From: Glaciozyma antarctica PI12
Taxonomy: Eukaryota > Basidiomycota > Microbotryomycetes > Kriegeriales > Camptobasidiaceae
Direction: 5' to 3'
Length of the DNA stretch: 64,000 nucleotides
NCBI GenBank assembly: GCA_002917775.1
Contig: KZ627161.1
Location: 1,236,467 to 1,300,466, forward strand
Every line of letters begins with the position of its first letter. The stretch's first letter is position 1. The notes below the pieces were generated by a model. The model ran no database searches. It was not told where the DNA came from and saw nothing but the letters and a program-made list of their open reading frames with translations. The translations under genes and the position numbers were made by a program. This document shows positions 23,001 through 34,517 of this stretch, piece by piece.

Positions 23001-26000
23001 CTTTCGAGGAGACGATGCAGAAGGCCATTCGCGCCATCGACCCGTCTTTCGCTGGCTTCGGCAAGGTACGCTCGAGCCTTCCCTCTACCTCGGGAGAATG
23101 GAGATTGACTCGCTGGAACGCAGAACGACTTTAACGAGGACATCGACGAAGAGCTCAAGAATCCCTCCGACAAGCGCGTTTTCGCCATCGCCAACGCTTT
23201 CCACAACGGCCGAACCGTCGACGACCTCCACGAGCTCACCAACATCGACAAGTGGTTCCTCCGCAAGCTCGAGCACATCGTCGACATGGAGAAGATCGTC
23301 TCGTGCGTTGCGCTCTCTCTCCCCTTCGGTCCCGAATGCTGACGCCCGTTCATTCGCAGGCGCTACACCTCGGCTCAGATCCCCGCCGACCTCCTTCGCA
23401 ACGCGAAGCAGATGGGATTCGCCGACGCTCAGCTCGCCAAGCTCCTCGGATCCAACGAGCTCGCCGTCCGCCGCATCCGAACCGAGTACGGCATCACTCC
23501 TCGCGTCAAGCAGATCGATACCGTCGCCGCCGAGTTCCCCGCCTTCACCAACTACCTCTACATGACCTACAACGCCGCCGAGCACGACGTCGCGTTCGAC
23601 GACAAGGGAATCATGGTCCTCGGCTCGGGAGTCTACCGCATTGGATCCTCGGTCGAGTTCGATTGGTGCGCCGTTCGCGCGATCAGGACGATTCGCGACC
23701 GCGGATTCAAGACGGTCATGATCAACTACAACCCCGAGACGGTTAGTACCGACTACGACGAGGCCGACCGCCTCTACTTTGAGGTCATCAGTCTCGAGAC
23801 GGTTCTCGACATCTACGAGGTCGAGTCGTCGAGCGGAGTCGTCGTTTCGATGGGAGGACAGACGTCCAACAACATCGCCCTTCCCCTCCACCGCCAGGGC
23901 GTCAAGATCCTCGGTACCTCGCCCGAGATGATCGACATGGCCGAGAACCGTTACAAGTTCTCGCGCATGCTCGACAACCTCGGCGTCGACCAGCCCCTCT
24001 GGAAGGAGCTCTCGACCATGGTCGCCGCGCACGAGTTCTGCGATAAGGTCGGCTACCCCGTCCTCGTTCGCCCTTCGTACGTCCTCTCCGGAGCCGCGAT
24101 GAACGTTGTCTACTCGCGCGACGACCTCGATGCCTACCTCAACCAGGCCGCCAACGTCTCGCGCGAGCACCCCGTCGTCGTTTCCAAGTACATCGAGGAG
24201 GCCAAGGAGATCGAGGTGAGCTTTCGCGCTTTCGGTCAGCCCTCTCCGGAACTGATGATGGCGCTTTGTGCAGATGGACGCCGTCGCTCGCGATGGAAAG
24301 ATGGTCATGCACTACATTTCCGAGCACGTCGAGAACGCCGGAGTTCACTCGGGAGACGCGACCCTCATCCTCCCTCCTCAAGACCTCGACCCCGAGACCG
24401 TTCGTCGCATCGAGGAGGCCACCGCCAAGATTGGAGCGGCCCTCAACATCACCGGACCGTACAACATCCAGTTCATCGCCAAGAACAACGAGATCAAGGT
24501 CATCGAGTGCAACGTTCGCGCCGCGAGGTCGTTCCCCTTCGTCTCCAAGGTCACCGGCATCGACGCTATCGAGATGGCTACGGACGTCATGCTCGGAGTC
24601 CCCATCGAGCCCTACCCCGCGATGAACCTCCCTCCCAACTACGTCGGCATCAAGGTTCCCCAGTTCTCGTTCGGCCGTCTCGCTGGCGCCGACCCGATTC
24701 TCGGAGTCGAGATGGCTTCCACCGGTGAGGTCGCCTGCTTCGGCAAGGACAAGTACGAGGCGTACCTCAAGGCGCTCCTCTCCACCGGGATGACGATGCC
24801 CAAGAAGAACGTCCTACTCTCCATCGGATCCTTCAAGGAGAAGCTCGAGATGCTCCCTTCGGTTCAGAAGCTCCACACGTCCGTTCCTCTTCTCTCCCCT
24901 CGCTCCGAAGCAAGCTGACGCGCTCCGATCTTTGCAGGCTCGGCTACAACATCTTCGCGACCGCTGGAACGGCCGACTTCCTCCAGGAGCACGGCGTTCC
25001 CGTCAAGTACCTCGAAGCGCTCGAGGACGACGACGAGAGTCAGAAGTCCGAGTACTCGCTCAACCAGCACATCGCCAACAACCTCATCGATCTCTACATC
25101 AACCTCCCCTCGAAGAACCGCTACCGCCGTCCCGCCAGCTACATGAGCAAGGGATACCGATCCCGTCGTATGGCAGTCGACTTTGCCGTCCCTCTCGTCA
25201 CGAACGTCAAGGTGAGTCGCATAGCGTTCCCTCCTTACCGCCCAAGTCAGCGCTAACGGACTTGTTGCGATTCTTCAGTGCGCGAAGCTCTTCGTCGAGG
25301 CCTTGGCCCGCCAGCCGGCCTTCCAGATCTCGAGCGTCGACTACAAGACCTCGTACCGCACCGTCATCCTCCCTGGCTTCATCAACACCGGCGCCTACGT
25401 CCCCGGCATCGCTGTCGCTGGCTCCGTCGACGTCGCCGAAGTCACGGAAGCGGCGCTCTCGGGAGGGTTCACGACGATCCAGATTGAGCCCACGGGCCTT
25501 CCTGCGAGCATCGAGGACGCCTTGACGCTCGAAGTCGCTCACGAGAACACCATCGGACTCGCGCACTGCGACTACTCCCTCGCCGTCGCCGCCACTCTCG
25601 ACAACGCCAGTCGCCTCAGCCCCGAGCTCATCGCCGCCACCAAGTCCCTCTTCCTCCCCTTCCACACGGCCTCCAGCTCCGCGAACAAGGTCGCCGCCAT
25701 CGCCGCCCACTTCTCGGCGTGGCCTCTCGACAAGCCCATCGTCACCGACGCCGAAGCCACCGACCTCGCCTCCGTCCTCCTCCTCGCCAGCCTCAACGGT
25801 CGCAGCGTGCACATCACGAACGTCCAGAGCCAGGCCGACATTGGGCTGATCGCGATGAGCAAGGGCAAGGACCTCAAGGTCACCTGCGACGTCTCGGTCT
25901 ACTCGCTCTTCCTCACGCGCGAGGCGTACCCCGGCTCCAAGTGCCTTCCCTCGGCCGAGGACCAGGCGGCGCTCTGGGCCAACCTCGACATCATCGACAC

Positions 26001-27728
26001 CTTCTCCGTCGGTACCCTCCCCTACCGCCTCGCTTTCGAGCTCGGCCACTCGTACTCGCCTCGCGCGGGATCCGACGAAGCGACTCGCCTCCTCCTTTCG
26101 GCGGTCAACGACGGACGTCTTACCCTCGACGACCTCACCGCCCGCCTCCACGATAACCCTCGCGCGATCTTCGACCTCCCCCTCCAGGCCGACACCTACG
26201 TCGAGGTCGAGATCGACCGCAAGGTCGTCATCCCCAAGCGCGAGTACTGGTCGCCTATCGAGAACCAGACCCTCGCTGGCGCAGTCCACCGCGTCGTCCT
26301 CCGCGGCAACACGGTCTTCCTCGACGGCACCTTCTTCGCCAGCCGACCCAGCGGAGGACGCGACGTCTCCGAGTCGGTCCTGATGACCAAGCCTAGCAAG
26401 CAGGCGCGGTTCTCCATGTCCCAGTCGACTCGCCCCTCCCTCCAGTCCCTCGGCTTCTCCAGCAAGCCCTTCGACGCCGTCAACTACCCCTCCTCCCCTC
26501 CTCCCAACCCGTCCTCCTTCGCCCTCACCCGGTCGCCGAAGCTCGCAAGTCGCTCCCCCAGGCTCGATGGCGTCGAGGTCGCCGCACAGCCGAGTCTCAT
26601 GACTTTGGCGCAGAGCCCTCTTTCCGCACCAGAGCGCCTCTTCAACCCCATCGCCACCCTCTCCAAGCTCGTCGCCAACTCGGCGTTCTCCCACCGCCAC
26701 ATCCTCTCCGTTCGCGCCTTCAGCCGCGAGGACCTCCACACCCTTTTCGGCGTCGCATCCGAGATGCGCATGCTCGTCGAGCGCAACATCCCCATCGAGA
26801 TCTTGAAGGGACGCGTGCTGTGCACCGTCTTCTACGAGTCCTCGACTCGCACGTCGAGCTCGTTCGAGGCAGCGATGAACCGCTTGGGAGGATCGGTCGT
26901 CGCCGTCACTCCCACGACCTCGTCGATGACCAAGGGCGAGAGCCTCGCCGACACGGTTCGCACTCTCGGATGCTACGGAGACGCGATCGTCCTTCGCCAC
27001 CCCGCCGCCGGAAGCGCGCAGACCGCCGCCAAGTTCTCCCCCGTCCCCATCATCAACGCTGGCGACGGAATTGGCGAGCACCCGACTCAGGTCAGTCCTG
27101 TTCTTCGCATTGCGCACGCTTTGTCGCTAACTTTTCTCCCTTCCACTAGGCCTTCCTCGACATCTACACGATCCGCGAGGAGCTCGGTACGGTCAACGGC
27201 CTCACGATCACGATGGTCGGCGACCTCAAGAACGGCCGAACCGTCCACAGCCTCGTTCGCCTCCTCTCCCTCTACTCGGTCTCCCTCAACTTCGTCTCTC
27301 CCGCGTCGCTCGCGATGCCCGAGAGCGTCAAGGCCGAGGCGATCAAGGCGGGTATTCCCATCCTCGAGACGACCAGCCTCGCCAGCGTCCTCGGCAGCAC
27401 CGACGTGCTGTACGTGACTCGCGTCCAGCAGGAGCGCTTCGAGAACCTCGCCGAGTACGAGTCGGTCAAGGATGCCTACGTCGTCAACAACGAGCTCCTC
27501 TCGCGCGCTAAGGCGCACTGCATCGTCATGCACCCTCTCCCTCGCAACGCTGAGCTGGATGCCGAAGTCGACGTGCGTTCCTTTTCCCCTTCGCATCCTT
27601 TGACGGAGACTGACTTCTCGCTTCTCCCTCAGTTCGACCAGCGCAGGGCCGCGTACTTCCGCCAGATGCGCTTCGGTCTTTTCGTTCGCATGTCCCTCCT
27701 CGCCCTCGTCATGGGCGGATCTTCTTAG
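20074..27728 (+). CDS. URA2: Glutamine-dependent carbamoyl-phosphate synthase / aspartate transcarbamylase fusion
   Basis: Makes carbamoyl phosphate from glutamine, bicarbonate and ATP, then carbamoyl aspartate, the first two steps of pyrimidine synthesis. Order: small subunit (about 20.3-21.6 kb) with GATase Cys in [10 protein letters not shown] and FHPES; CPSase large subunit with two ATP-grasp halves (about 21.6-25.1 kb; [17 protein letters not shown] and [17 protein letters not shown]); dihydroorotase-like domain (about 25.2-26.4 kb); linker; ATCase (about 26.6-27.7 kb; [22 protein letters not shown]). The dihydroorotase-like domain reads [13 protein letters not shown] where active enzymes carry an HxH pair, so it is inactive, as in other fungal Ura2 proteins. 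About 2,240 residues. One oddity: near 20.96-20.98 kb the frame must shift by one base (TTATLAGP to [12 protein letters not shown]) with no intron possible. Expected feedback control by UTP is family knowledge. Confidence 0.97.
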
Positions 27729-28253
27729 ACGTCCCCCCTACTCCCCATTTGCACCCCCTACGTATTTACTCAAGCTTGCCCCCACCAACCAATCATCAGT
27801 CCCATTCTTATCCCAGCCTCGCACACCGCTTGCTCCACCTTGCTCTCGAATCTGCTCCTCTTGCTCTGCTTCCTCTCTCAGACTCATCTGGCGTTCAAGA
27901 GCAGCTCCAGCTGACTTGCTTCTCTCTCGCAGCTTTTGACCTCGGAGGGATTGAGCGAAGGAATGCGGAGGCCAATCTCGCAGCCTCAATGCGAGCTTAC
28001 GCGCCCACACGTCGCAGCTTGAACGAGCGTACTGGAGAGACGCGAGAGGATCTGCGGACTGCTGAGACTTTGGAGAAGGGAGAGCGCGAGAAAGCAGAAG
28101 AGGACTGGCCTGCGAAGGCGTTTGACGTGAGGGAGCCCCGTCTCTAGTTTGCGAAGAGCGGTCGTAACCGCGCATCGCTTCGAGTCAACCGAGCAAGCAG
28201 AGAAGAGCAGATGCGAGCGACCGTCGAAGACAACAAAGTCCATTCCGACACGC
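27729..28253. other. Convergent 3' region of URA2 and the sulfhydryl oxidase gene
   Basis: 525 nt between two stop codons. Open frames occur on both strands (27749-28147 on plus, 27738-28175 on minus) but have no domain, no good start context and no splice pattern. I treat the stretch as two 3' UTRs plus spacer. Confidence 0.55.
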
Positions 28254-29075
28254 CTATCCTCCTACAAGCTCCTGCCCCGTAAACGGATCCCGCTTTATCT
28301 CCTCATCCACTGCGTGCGTCCCCACCGGCGTCAACCTCTGCCTCCCCCTCCCTTTCGCCAGCGGCGCCGCTCCCTCCTTCGCAAGGCCCGTATCCTCGTC
28401 CGCACAGCCACAATCGTAAATCCCAGCGAGTCCCGCCGAGCAGTCGAACTCCTCCTTGCCGATTCGTTTGTTGACGAGGTTGTGCAGATGGCAGAGGTGG
28501 AGAGAGGCGGCGCCGCGAGAGGAAGTCTGCAGGAAGGTCAGCGAAGGCGGCTCGTTGGCGAGGAGGGGAGAACGGACCTGAGGGGGGTGGAGCTTGAGGA
28601 GCGCTTGGAATTCGGTGGCACATTCTCCGCAGGGATACAGGCGGGAGAAGAGGTAGATGAAGCTCTTGAAGGCCTCCTTCTCCTCCTCGTTAGGCTGCTC
28701 CGGAAAGCGAGCTGCCATCGTATGCAGCAGCTTCCACGATGCCCTCCCTAGCTCCGCCCTGGGAGTCCCTAATCAGCACCGTTCACTCCAGAGCCAGATC
28801 ACCACTCACTTGACGGTAGCGTTCCCTAATCGCGGCATAATCACCCCTCCCTTGAGCAGCAAGTCCGCCACAGTTCCCTCCCCTCTCGCCTGCGCCTCCG
28901 CCTGCGCCATCAACTCTGCACTAACGCCCGACGCTCCTCCATGCCCTACGGATCCCGAAGCCCATAAGGCGTTGTGTTCTGCTGATGTGTCGAAGGAGGA
29001 AGAGAGGAGGGCGAAGGCGGGAATCAGGACGAGTGCGGCGGCGAGGAGGGAGATGATGAGGAGTTTTGGGGGCAC
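28254..29075 (-). CDS. ERV2: ERV2-like FAD-linked sulfhydryl oxidase
   Basis: ER thiol oxidase that passes electrons from dithiols to oxygen through FAD. Exon 1 encodes a signal-anchor (KLLIISLLAAALVLIPAFAL). After an intron at about 28.76-28.81 kb come ELGRASWKLLHTMAARFP and the active-site motif LYPCGEC. A 51-nt intron (28527-28577) follows, then LCHLHNLVNKRIGKEEFDC with the FAD-contacting His/Asn residues. A short Arg/Gly-containing tail ends at 28254. The 51-nt intron is a multiple of three with no stop. The start is unresolved: the frame reaches upstream of a GTG at 29075 but meets no in-frame ATG, and the nearest ATG (29220) is out of frame. The membrane anchor argues for Erv2 rather than mitochondrial Erv1. 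Confidence 0.85.
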
Positions 29076-29218
29076 GGCGAGGAGCCGCCGAGCTAGGGAG
29101 AGTGGTAATGGAGCCAGAGCTGTTGAGATCGCGGTCGAGGGTGGTGGCAGGAGGGAAAGAGAGTTGGTGGCTGGAAAGGGTTCCTCTCCTGCCTCTTCCT
29201 CCCTCCTCCTGCGCGCTC

Positions 29219-30682
29219 ATGGATTTCTACGACAACTTCCTGGACAAGGTCCGCTTCAACCCACCATGGCCAGCGAGCTCAGAGCAGGTGCGTCCCTCGT
29301 TCGAGCCCGAAGCCGCCACGTCCGGCTCACCCCCTCTCCAGGTCCTCGTCGAGCCCTTCTCGTACCTCTCCAAAGCTCCAGGGAAGGAGGTTCGCTCCGC
29401 GCTGATAGACGCCTTCAACGTGTGGATGGACGTGCCGGAGGGGGATCTTGCCGTCGTCAAGAAGGTGGTCGGGATGCTGCATACGGCGAGCTTGCTGTGA
29501 GGAGCTCTAGGTGGTGCGCCAGGAGTGCCGGAGCTGATGCGAAGCGCAGGATGGATGATGTGGAGGATGACTCGATTCTGCGAAGAGGGCAACCTGGTGC
29601 GTTGCGGTGGGAAGGAGGTTCGGAGCTGGCTTGCGGGGGGAGCTGATCGAGTCGAGCAGTGGCGCACAAGATCTATGGCGTACCGCAGACGATCAACTCG
29701 GCCAACTACGTTTACTTCCTTGCTTACCAGGAGCTGCAACGGATCCATCCCTTTCGACCCGACTACAAAATCGAGGAGGCTGTTACGCGTGCGCTTCCCC
29801 GCTCAGCACCTCTCAGCGTCAACTGAGCTGGACTTGCGTCCACAGACCACACTGTTGAATCTTCACCGAGGTCAAGGGATGGACCTCTACTGGCGCGAGA
29901 ACCTCATCTGCCCGACTGAGCCAGAATATATCGAGATGGTCAACAACAGTGCGTTCTCCGCGTTCTCCACCTCCCGCCACGCCTGCTGACTTGCTGCTTT
30001 CCTCTTCAGAAACCGGCGGACTGTTTCGAATAGCGATCAAGCTGATGATGGCTGCCTCGCCCGAAAAGCCACCTCGGTCCGCTTTCTCCCCTCGCCTCGC
30101 TCGCGTATCGCTAACGCCTTCGCGCAGGAACTACGTCCCTCTCGCAAATCTAATCGGCATCATCTTTCAGATTCGAGACGACTACATGAATCTCCAGAGC
30201 GTCCAAGTGAGTCACGCCCTCGCACCCCGCACTTTCTGCCTTGCTCCTCGCTCCCTCCCTCGCTCCTCACTAACCCCTCCCACAGTACACCACCAACAAA
30301 GGCTACTGCGAAGATTTCTCCGAAGGCAAATTCTCCTTCCCCATCGTCCACTCCATCCGCGCCGACACCACGAACCGCGAGATCCTCAGTCCGTCCCTCC
30401 CTCCCCCTCCCTTCCCTCGCTAACCCCCCACCAGACATCCTCCGCCAACGTCCCTCCTCCGCCGAGCCTAAAGCCTACGCCGTATCGTACATGGATTCGC
30501 AGACGAATTCGTTTCAGTACACGCGGGACGTGTTGGCGAAATTGATGGTGCAGGCGAGGGAGGAGGTGGAGAGGATGGGAGGGAACAAGGGGGTCGAGAA
30601 GATTTTGGAGATGTTGGTGGTGAAGGAGACGGAGAGGAAGGAGGCGGGGAAGGAGGAGGAGGGGAAGGTCGAGGGGTGGTGA
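29219..30682 (+). CDS. BTS1: Geranylgeranyl diphosphate synthase
   Basis: Trans-prenyltransferase that adds isopentenyl diphosphate to farnesyl diphosphate to give C20 GGPP, used for protein prenylation and, in red yeasts, as carotenoid precursor (crtE role). The ATG at 29219 gives [18 protein letters not shown]. Introns at 29288-29341, 29497-29549 and 29597-29659 are clear. Motifs: first Asp-rich [15 protein letters not shown], then [15 protein letters not shown], and second Asp-rich [12 protein letters not shown]. The intron near 29775-29838 has an uncertain donor: GTTACG keeps frame, whereas the more typical GTGCGC 6 nt later does not. The C-terminus is Glu/Lys-rich and ends in VEGW. It is divergent from the sulfhydryl oxidase gene. 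Confidence 0.95.
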
Positions 30683-31064
30683 GAGGCGAGGAGCAAAGGA
30701 TGAATCGAGCTGGTACGAACGGGTTTACTCGATGGACTTGAGAGCATCTCCGTGTGATCCTCTGTAAGAGTGTGATCACGAGCGACGCTGCAGAATCAAT
30801 CACTCCCAGCAGTCTTCAAAACAAGCGAGATTCCTCGGCGAGCGACGCGATTCGCGACAAGGCAACGAAAGATGGCAAATTACGTGTGTATGTGCCCACT
30901 ATAAACAACCAGCCTTCCGAGTACATCGGGCCGTCTAGGCCGTCTTCGTCTTATCCTCCGTCGGCGTCTTCGCACCGCTCCCACCCGCACTCCCACTCTC
31001 CACCTCGAGGTTCGAGTTATCCTCCGAGAGGATGACTTCTCGTCCGTCCGTCTGCGTTTATTCA
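30683..31064. other. Convergent 3' region, no gene seen
   Basis: 382 nt between the GGPP synthase stop and the spartin-like gene stop. It holds 3' UTR sequence and a short run encoding only low-complexity Ser/Pro/His frames. Confidence 0.55.
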
Positions 31065-32648
31065 TCAGTGAGAAGCAGAGGGAGGAACGGTGGAAGAGCG
31101 CACCATCTTGGCGTGAACGGCAGCTTTGCCAACGGACTTGAGGAGGGCTTTGCGAGTAACGCCGCGCGCGTCGATGTACACGAGTACGACGTCTGCGAGA
31201 GAGCGGCGAGAATCAGTAATGACTCCTCGATTCGAAGAAAGAGCAAGGACGCACGCTTGACGCTTCCTCCGACCTTGCGAGTGAGGTTCGCGGCATCCGG
31301 TCCAAGCTTGTGGCCGACGACTGCAGAGCTCGAAGTCGTTCCTGCCTGAAGGAGCGTCTTGCCTCTGGTAATATTTACAAAGCGTCAGAGGGAGTAACAG
31401 CGAGTGAAAGGAGAGCAAGCAAGCGTACCCAGTCTCGAGCGAATCGGTGACGGCGTTGAAAGCGATGAGGGACTTGTGAACGACGCCTTTGATGCCGGTA
31501 GGAGACTTTCCATCGGAGTTGGCTGTAGAGAAACTGGTGAGTAGGATCGTCAGAGAGGAGAGGTACAAACGCACGCTGAATGCCGAGCGATTTGCCCACA
31601 GCACCTCCAACCTTGGTCGCAACCCCACCAACAACACCGAGAACCTTTCCACTCATCATCATCGCTCCCTCGGTAAGCTTGTGCCCGGACTCAACACTGC
31701 AAAATTCCTATCAGCCCGCGTTCTGCGAAGCAACACAGCGAGACGCACTTCTTGCGAGTGCCGTCCGAGAACACCAGGGGACTCTTCGTCGCCTTTGTTC
31801 CTCGCACAAACGTCGCCGCTCCCATCTCAAGTCCCTGCGCCACTAGCTCCGCACCAACGACGATTCCACGCGAAACGTAGTCGGCGACCGAGATAATGGT
31901 GCTGCCCGTTGGGTTCGGGAGAGATTCCCAGGTCGGGAGAGGACGAATGGTGACCTTGGTCGGGCTGTCACTGGCGAAAGATTCTCAGCGAGGCACACGG
32001 CGAAACGGGAGAGAGAACGTACCTCGTTCCAGCGGCTGCCTGCGTTCCAAAGTCCACCACGACCGGCTCCATCGACGCCTTCCCCAGCGCGGGGTCCTCG
32101 CTCATCTCAATTCCCGTCTCCAGCTCTCCAACAATCGTCTGATCCTCATCGACGAGGAACAGCTTGCTCCGCAGCTCCTGATCCGCTCCCTCTGGCTCCT
32201 GCTCAATAGGCGGAGGCGTCGCCGGCTGCGTGAACCCCAGCAACACACTCTCAAGCATCTCGTCCGGTTCCGCCAGCGTGATTTGCACGAATCCGCGCTC
32301 GTCGTCATCCGCTGCGAGTCCCGGTTCGATAGGGAGGAGGAAGCGCGAGGGCGGGAGCTTGAGTACCGTACTTGAGGGCGCGACGAGGAGTTCGTAGAGA
32401 GGTTCGCCGAGGTTGTCGGGGGCGGAGAGGGAGAGGAGGAGGCGTGAGGAGGGACGGGCGCGGGGAGGGAGTGCGGGGGCGGAGGTGGAGCTCGAGGCGT
32501 AGGGAGGAGGAGAGGGGGTGGGGGAGCCGATCGAGACGAGGGAGATGGTGAGCGTGCCGCTGAAGAGGGGTGTGGTGTTGCCAGCCAACAAGTGTGATAG
32601 AGAGGCGTTGGGCACGGTCGATAAGACGGTGGGTTCGACAGGCGTCAT
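31065..32648 (-). CDS. Spartin/senescence-domain protein
   Basis: Member of the spartin (SPG20)/plant senescence-associated family, whose animal members act on lipid droplets and in mitophagy or lipid transfer. The ATG at 32648 starts an N-terminal beta-rich region (FSGTLTISLVSI...ERGFVQITLAE), uninterrupted to about 31.99 kb. The senescence domain then spans several exons: SVADYVSRGIVVGAELVAQG, VESGHKLTEGAMMMSGKV, Gly/Val-rich VGGVATKVGGAVGKSLG, GVVHKSLIAFNAVTDSLE, SSAVVGHKLGPDAANLTRKV, and finally VLVYIDARGVTRKALLK. Basidiomycete homologues lack the MIT domain of human spartin, and none is visible here. In an oleaginous-type yeast a lipid-droplet role is an attractive inference, not shown by the sequence. 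Internal exon edges are approximate. Confidence 0.85.
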
Positions 32649-32896
32649 GTCGCGCTGGCTGCTGTTGGTGCTGGTTGGGGTTGGTGCTGGTGTTGGCTGG
32701 CTGAGTGTGCTGCTGCCCGTGAAGCTGCTGCTGGACCCTCAAGTTGAGGTGTGGCGGAGGAGAGGGAGAGGAGAACGAACGGCGTACTCAGACCTCCCAA
32801 GTACGTGGAGCTAATCGGAGTCCGGGATCCAGTTTCTCCCAAAGTACAACTTCGCACCTGTCCTCTTGAGATCCCTCTAAAATTCCACCGATTTGG

Positions 32897-34163
32897 CTAC
32901 CCACAACTAGGCCTCTTCCTCCTCCTCCCCACCACCACTTCCTCCTCAACCACACACTCGGCCGCCCACCCCACTCTCCTCCCAACCTCCTCAAAGACCT
33001 CTCCACTAACTTGGACTTCCCTATCCCTCGCCGCTCCCCAGAACTCCTCAGCCCCCTCACTGCTCCCACCCTTCAATTCGACACTCCTCAGTCTTCCGAG
33101 CCGCGCCGGGCCTTGGACGAGCGGGAGGAGTGCGGAGGGCGTCAAGGAGGTTGCGGAGAGGGAGAGAGATGTCAAGGAGGGGAGGAAGGGCGGGGTGGAG
33201 AGGAGTGGTCCGGTGAGAGAGAGGTGCGTGAGGTGGGTGAGAGTCGGGAGGAGGGGGTCGAGGAGGTCGAGGAGGGGGTGGGGTGGGTGTCGTGCTGGTA
33301 GATGCGGGGAGAGGGACGTTCGGGAGGGGGAGGATGGGGGAGAAGGTGGGTGGAGGTAGGGGAGGGAGAGGACGAGGGACTGGAGGGAGAGCGAGGAGAG
33401 CGAGGTCGATAGAGCTTGGCGGGTGAATCCTCGGCAGGAGATTAGGGAGAGGTGGAGAAGGGATCGAGAAGCGGGTAGGAGTGCGAGTAGCGTCCCGTCC
33501 GAGATGGTCGAGTGGGAGAGCTCCAGTCGTCGCAGGGAGTGGGTCGGCAATGTCGGTAGCGAGAGGCTGCAGCGAGGGAGGTGCGACAAGCTCAGGCTCC
33601 TCAACGAGCGTAAGGACAGGCACGCCGCAAGCAGCTCTGCCCCCTCGTTCCCTGCTCCACCCAGCCGCTCCCCCTCCTCATTCCACGGCAACCCCTCCCA
33701 CGCCTCCAACTCCATCCCCAGCCTCTCCAACCCCTCGCACCACCCTCCACTCTCCTCCAACATCCTTCTCAGCTCCTCCACCCCCTCGCCATCCATCCCA
33801 GCAACCCTAAACTCCCTCAACCTCCTCCCTCCTAGCACCCTCCTAACCTGCTCCGCACTCCACCTCCTCCCCCCTCCAATCCTCATCACCACCTCCCTCA
33901 CCCAATCCTCCATTCCCTCTCTCGCTTCCAAAAACCTCTCGAGCTCCTCAGCGCTCCTCAGTTCCACCCGGGCGTTTAGCGCTGGAGCGCAGTGCGTGCG
34001 CAAGTGTTTGGAAGTGGAAAGGAGCGGGAGGAGGGCGGAGTAGGGACGGAGGGAGGAGTGGAGAGGAAGGTGGGAGAGGATGGAGGTGAGGAGCTCGGGG
34101 GGAAGGGTGGTGAGCACTGCGAGGGGGTCAGCGGAGGAGGGCGCGATGGAGGGAGGACGCACT
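32897..34163 (-). CDS. F-box-like leucine-rich-repeat protein
   Basis: Protein of about 405 residues beginning LTTLPPELLTSILSHLP, an F-box-like segment used by substrate adaptors of SCF ubiquitin ligases. Leu-rich repeats follow (LRSLRSLSLSHLPRCSL, LRRLELSHSTISD, LLHLSLISCRGF, LTHLSLTGPLLS), so an F-box/LRR adaptor is likely; its target is unknown. Start choice is unusual. A 46-nt intron with perfect signals (34117-34162; GTGCGTCC...GCTGACC...CTCGCAG) leaves an A at the end of exon 1 and TG at the start of exon 2, so splicing builds the ATG. An alternative in-frame ATG near 34427 would add about 88 residues of poor-quality sequence. The coding region is GC- and pyrimidine-rich. It lies downstream of ERG25 on the same strand. 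Confidence 0.75.
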
Positions 34164-34517
34164 TTTTTCGTTGTCGGGACCGTTCGGGCGGTGGGGTAGA
34201 GGGAGGGGAGGAAGGGAGGAGAGGGAGAGTGGGTAGCGCGAAATGGAGAGGAGTCGCAGGTGTGGTAGGGAGGAAAGGAAGAACTGGGCGCGAGGCGAGA
34301 ACCCTTCGACTCGCCCTCCTGGCTGGTCCACGCAAGTGCGTCTCTCGAAGGGGTACAGGCAGTCTCTCCTACGGCAACAACAGGCGAGGCAAAAAGACAG
34401 CGTCACATTAACAGAGGTTCCTCGCATAATAAAGCGACCCCCTCCCAACGCTCCCTTTCGGCCATCTAAATGTCCATGCGTCCTCTCCAGCTCCCCGCTG
34501 CCGAGAGAGAAACGACT

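Noticed and set aside
23085-24308. 407-codon open frame antisense to the CPSase domain
   Set aside because: Low-complexity Glu/Val/Asp product complementary to conserved CPSase; no splice or start evidence.
25250-26400. Active dihydroorotase in the URA2 fusion
   Set aside because: The HxH metal pair and other ligands are absent ([13 protein letters not shown]); fungi use a separate Ura4.
25207-27117. 636-codon open frame antisense to URA2
   Set aside because: Same shadow effect of codon bias; the sense strand carries unmistakable DHOase-like and ATCase sequence.
27738-28175. Overlapping frames on both strands in the URA2/ERV2 3' gap
   Set aside because: No domain, no consistent splice signals, and convergent 3' UTRs explain the space.
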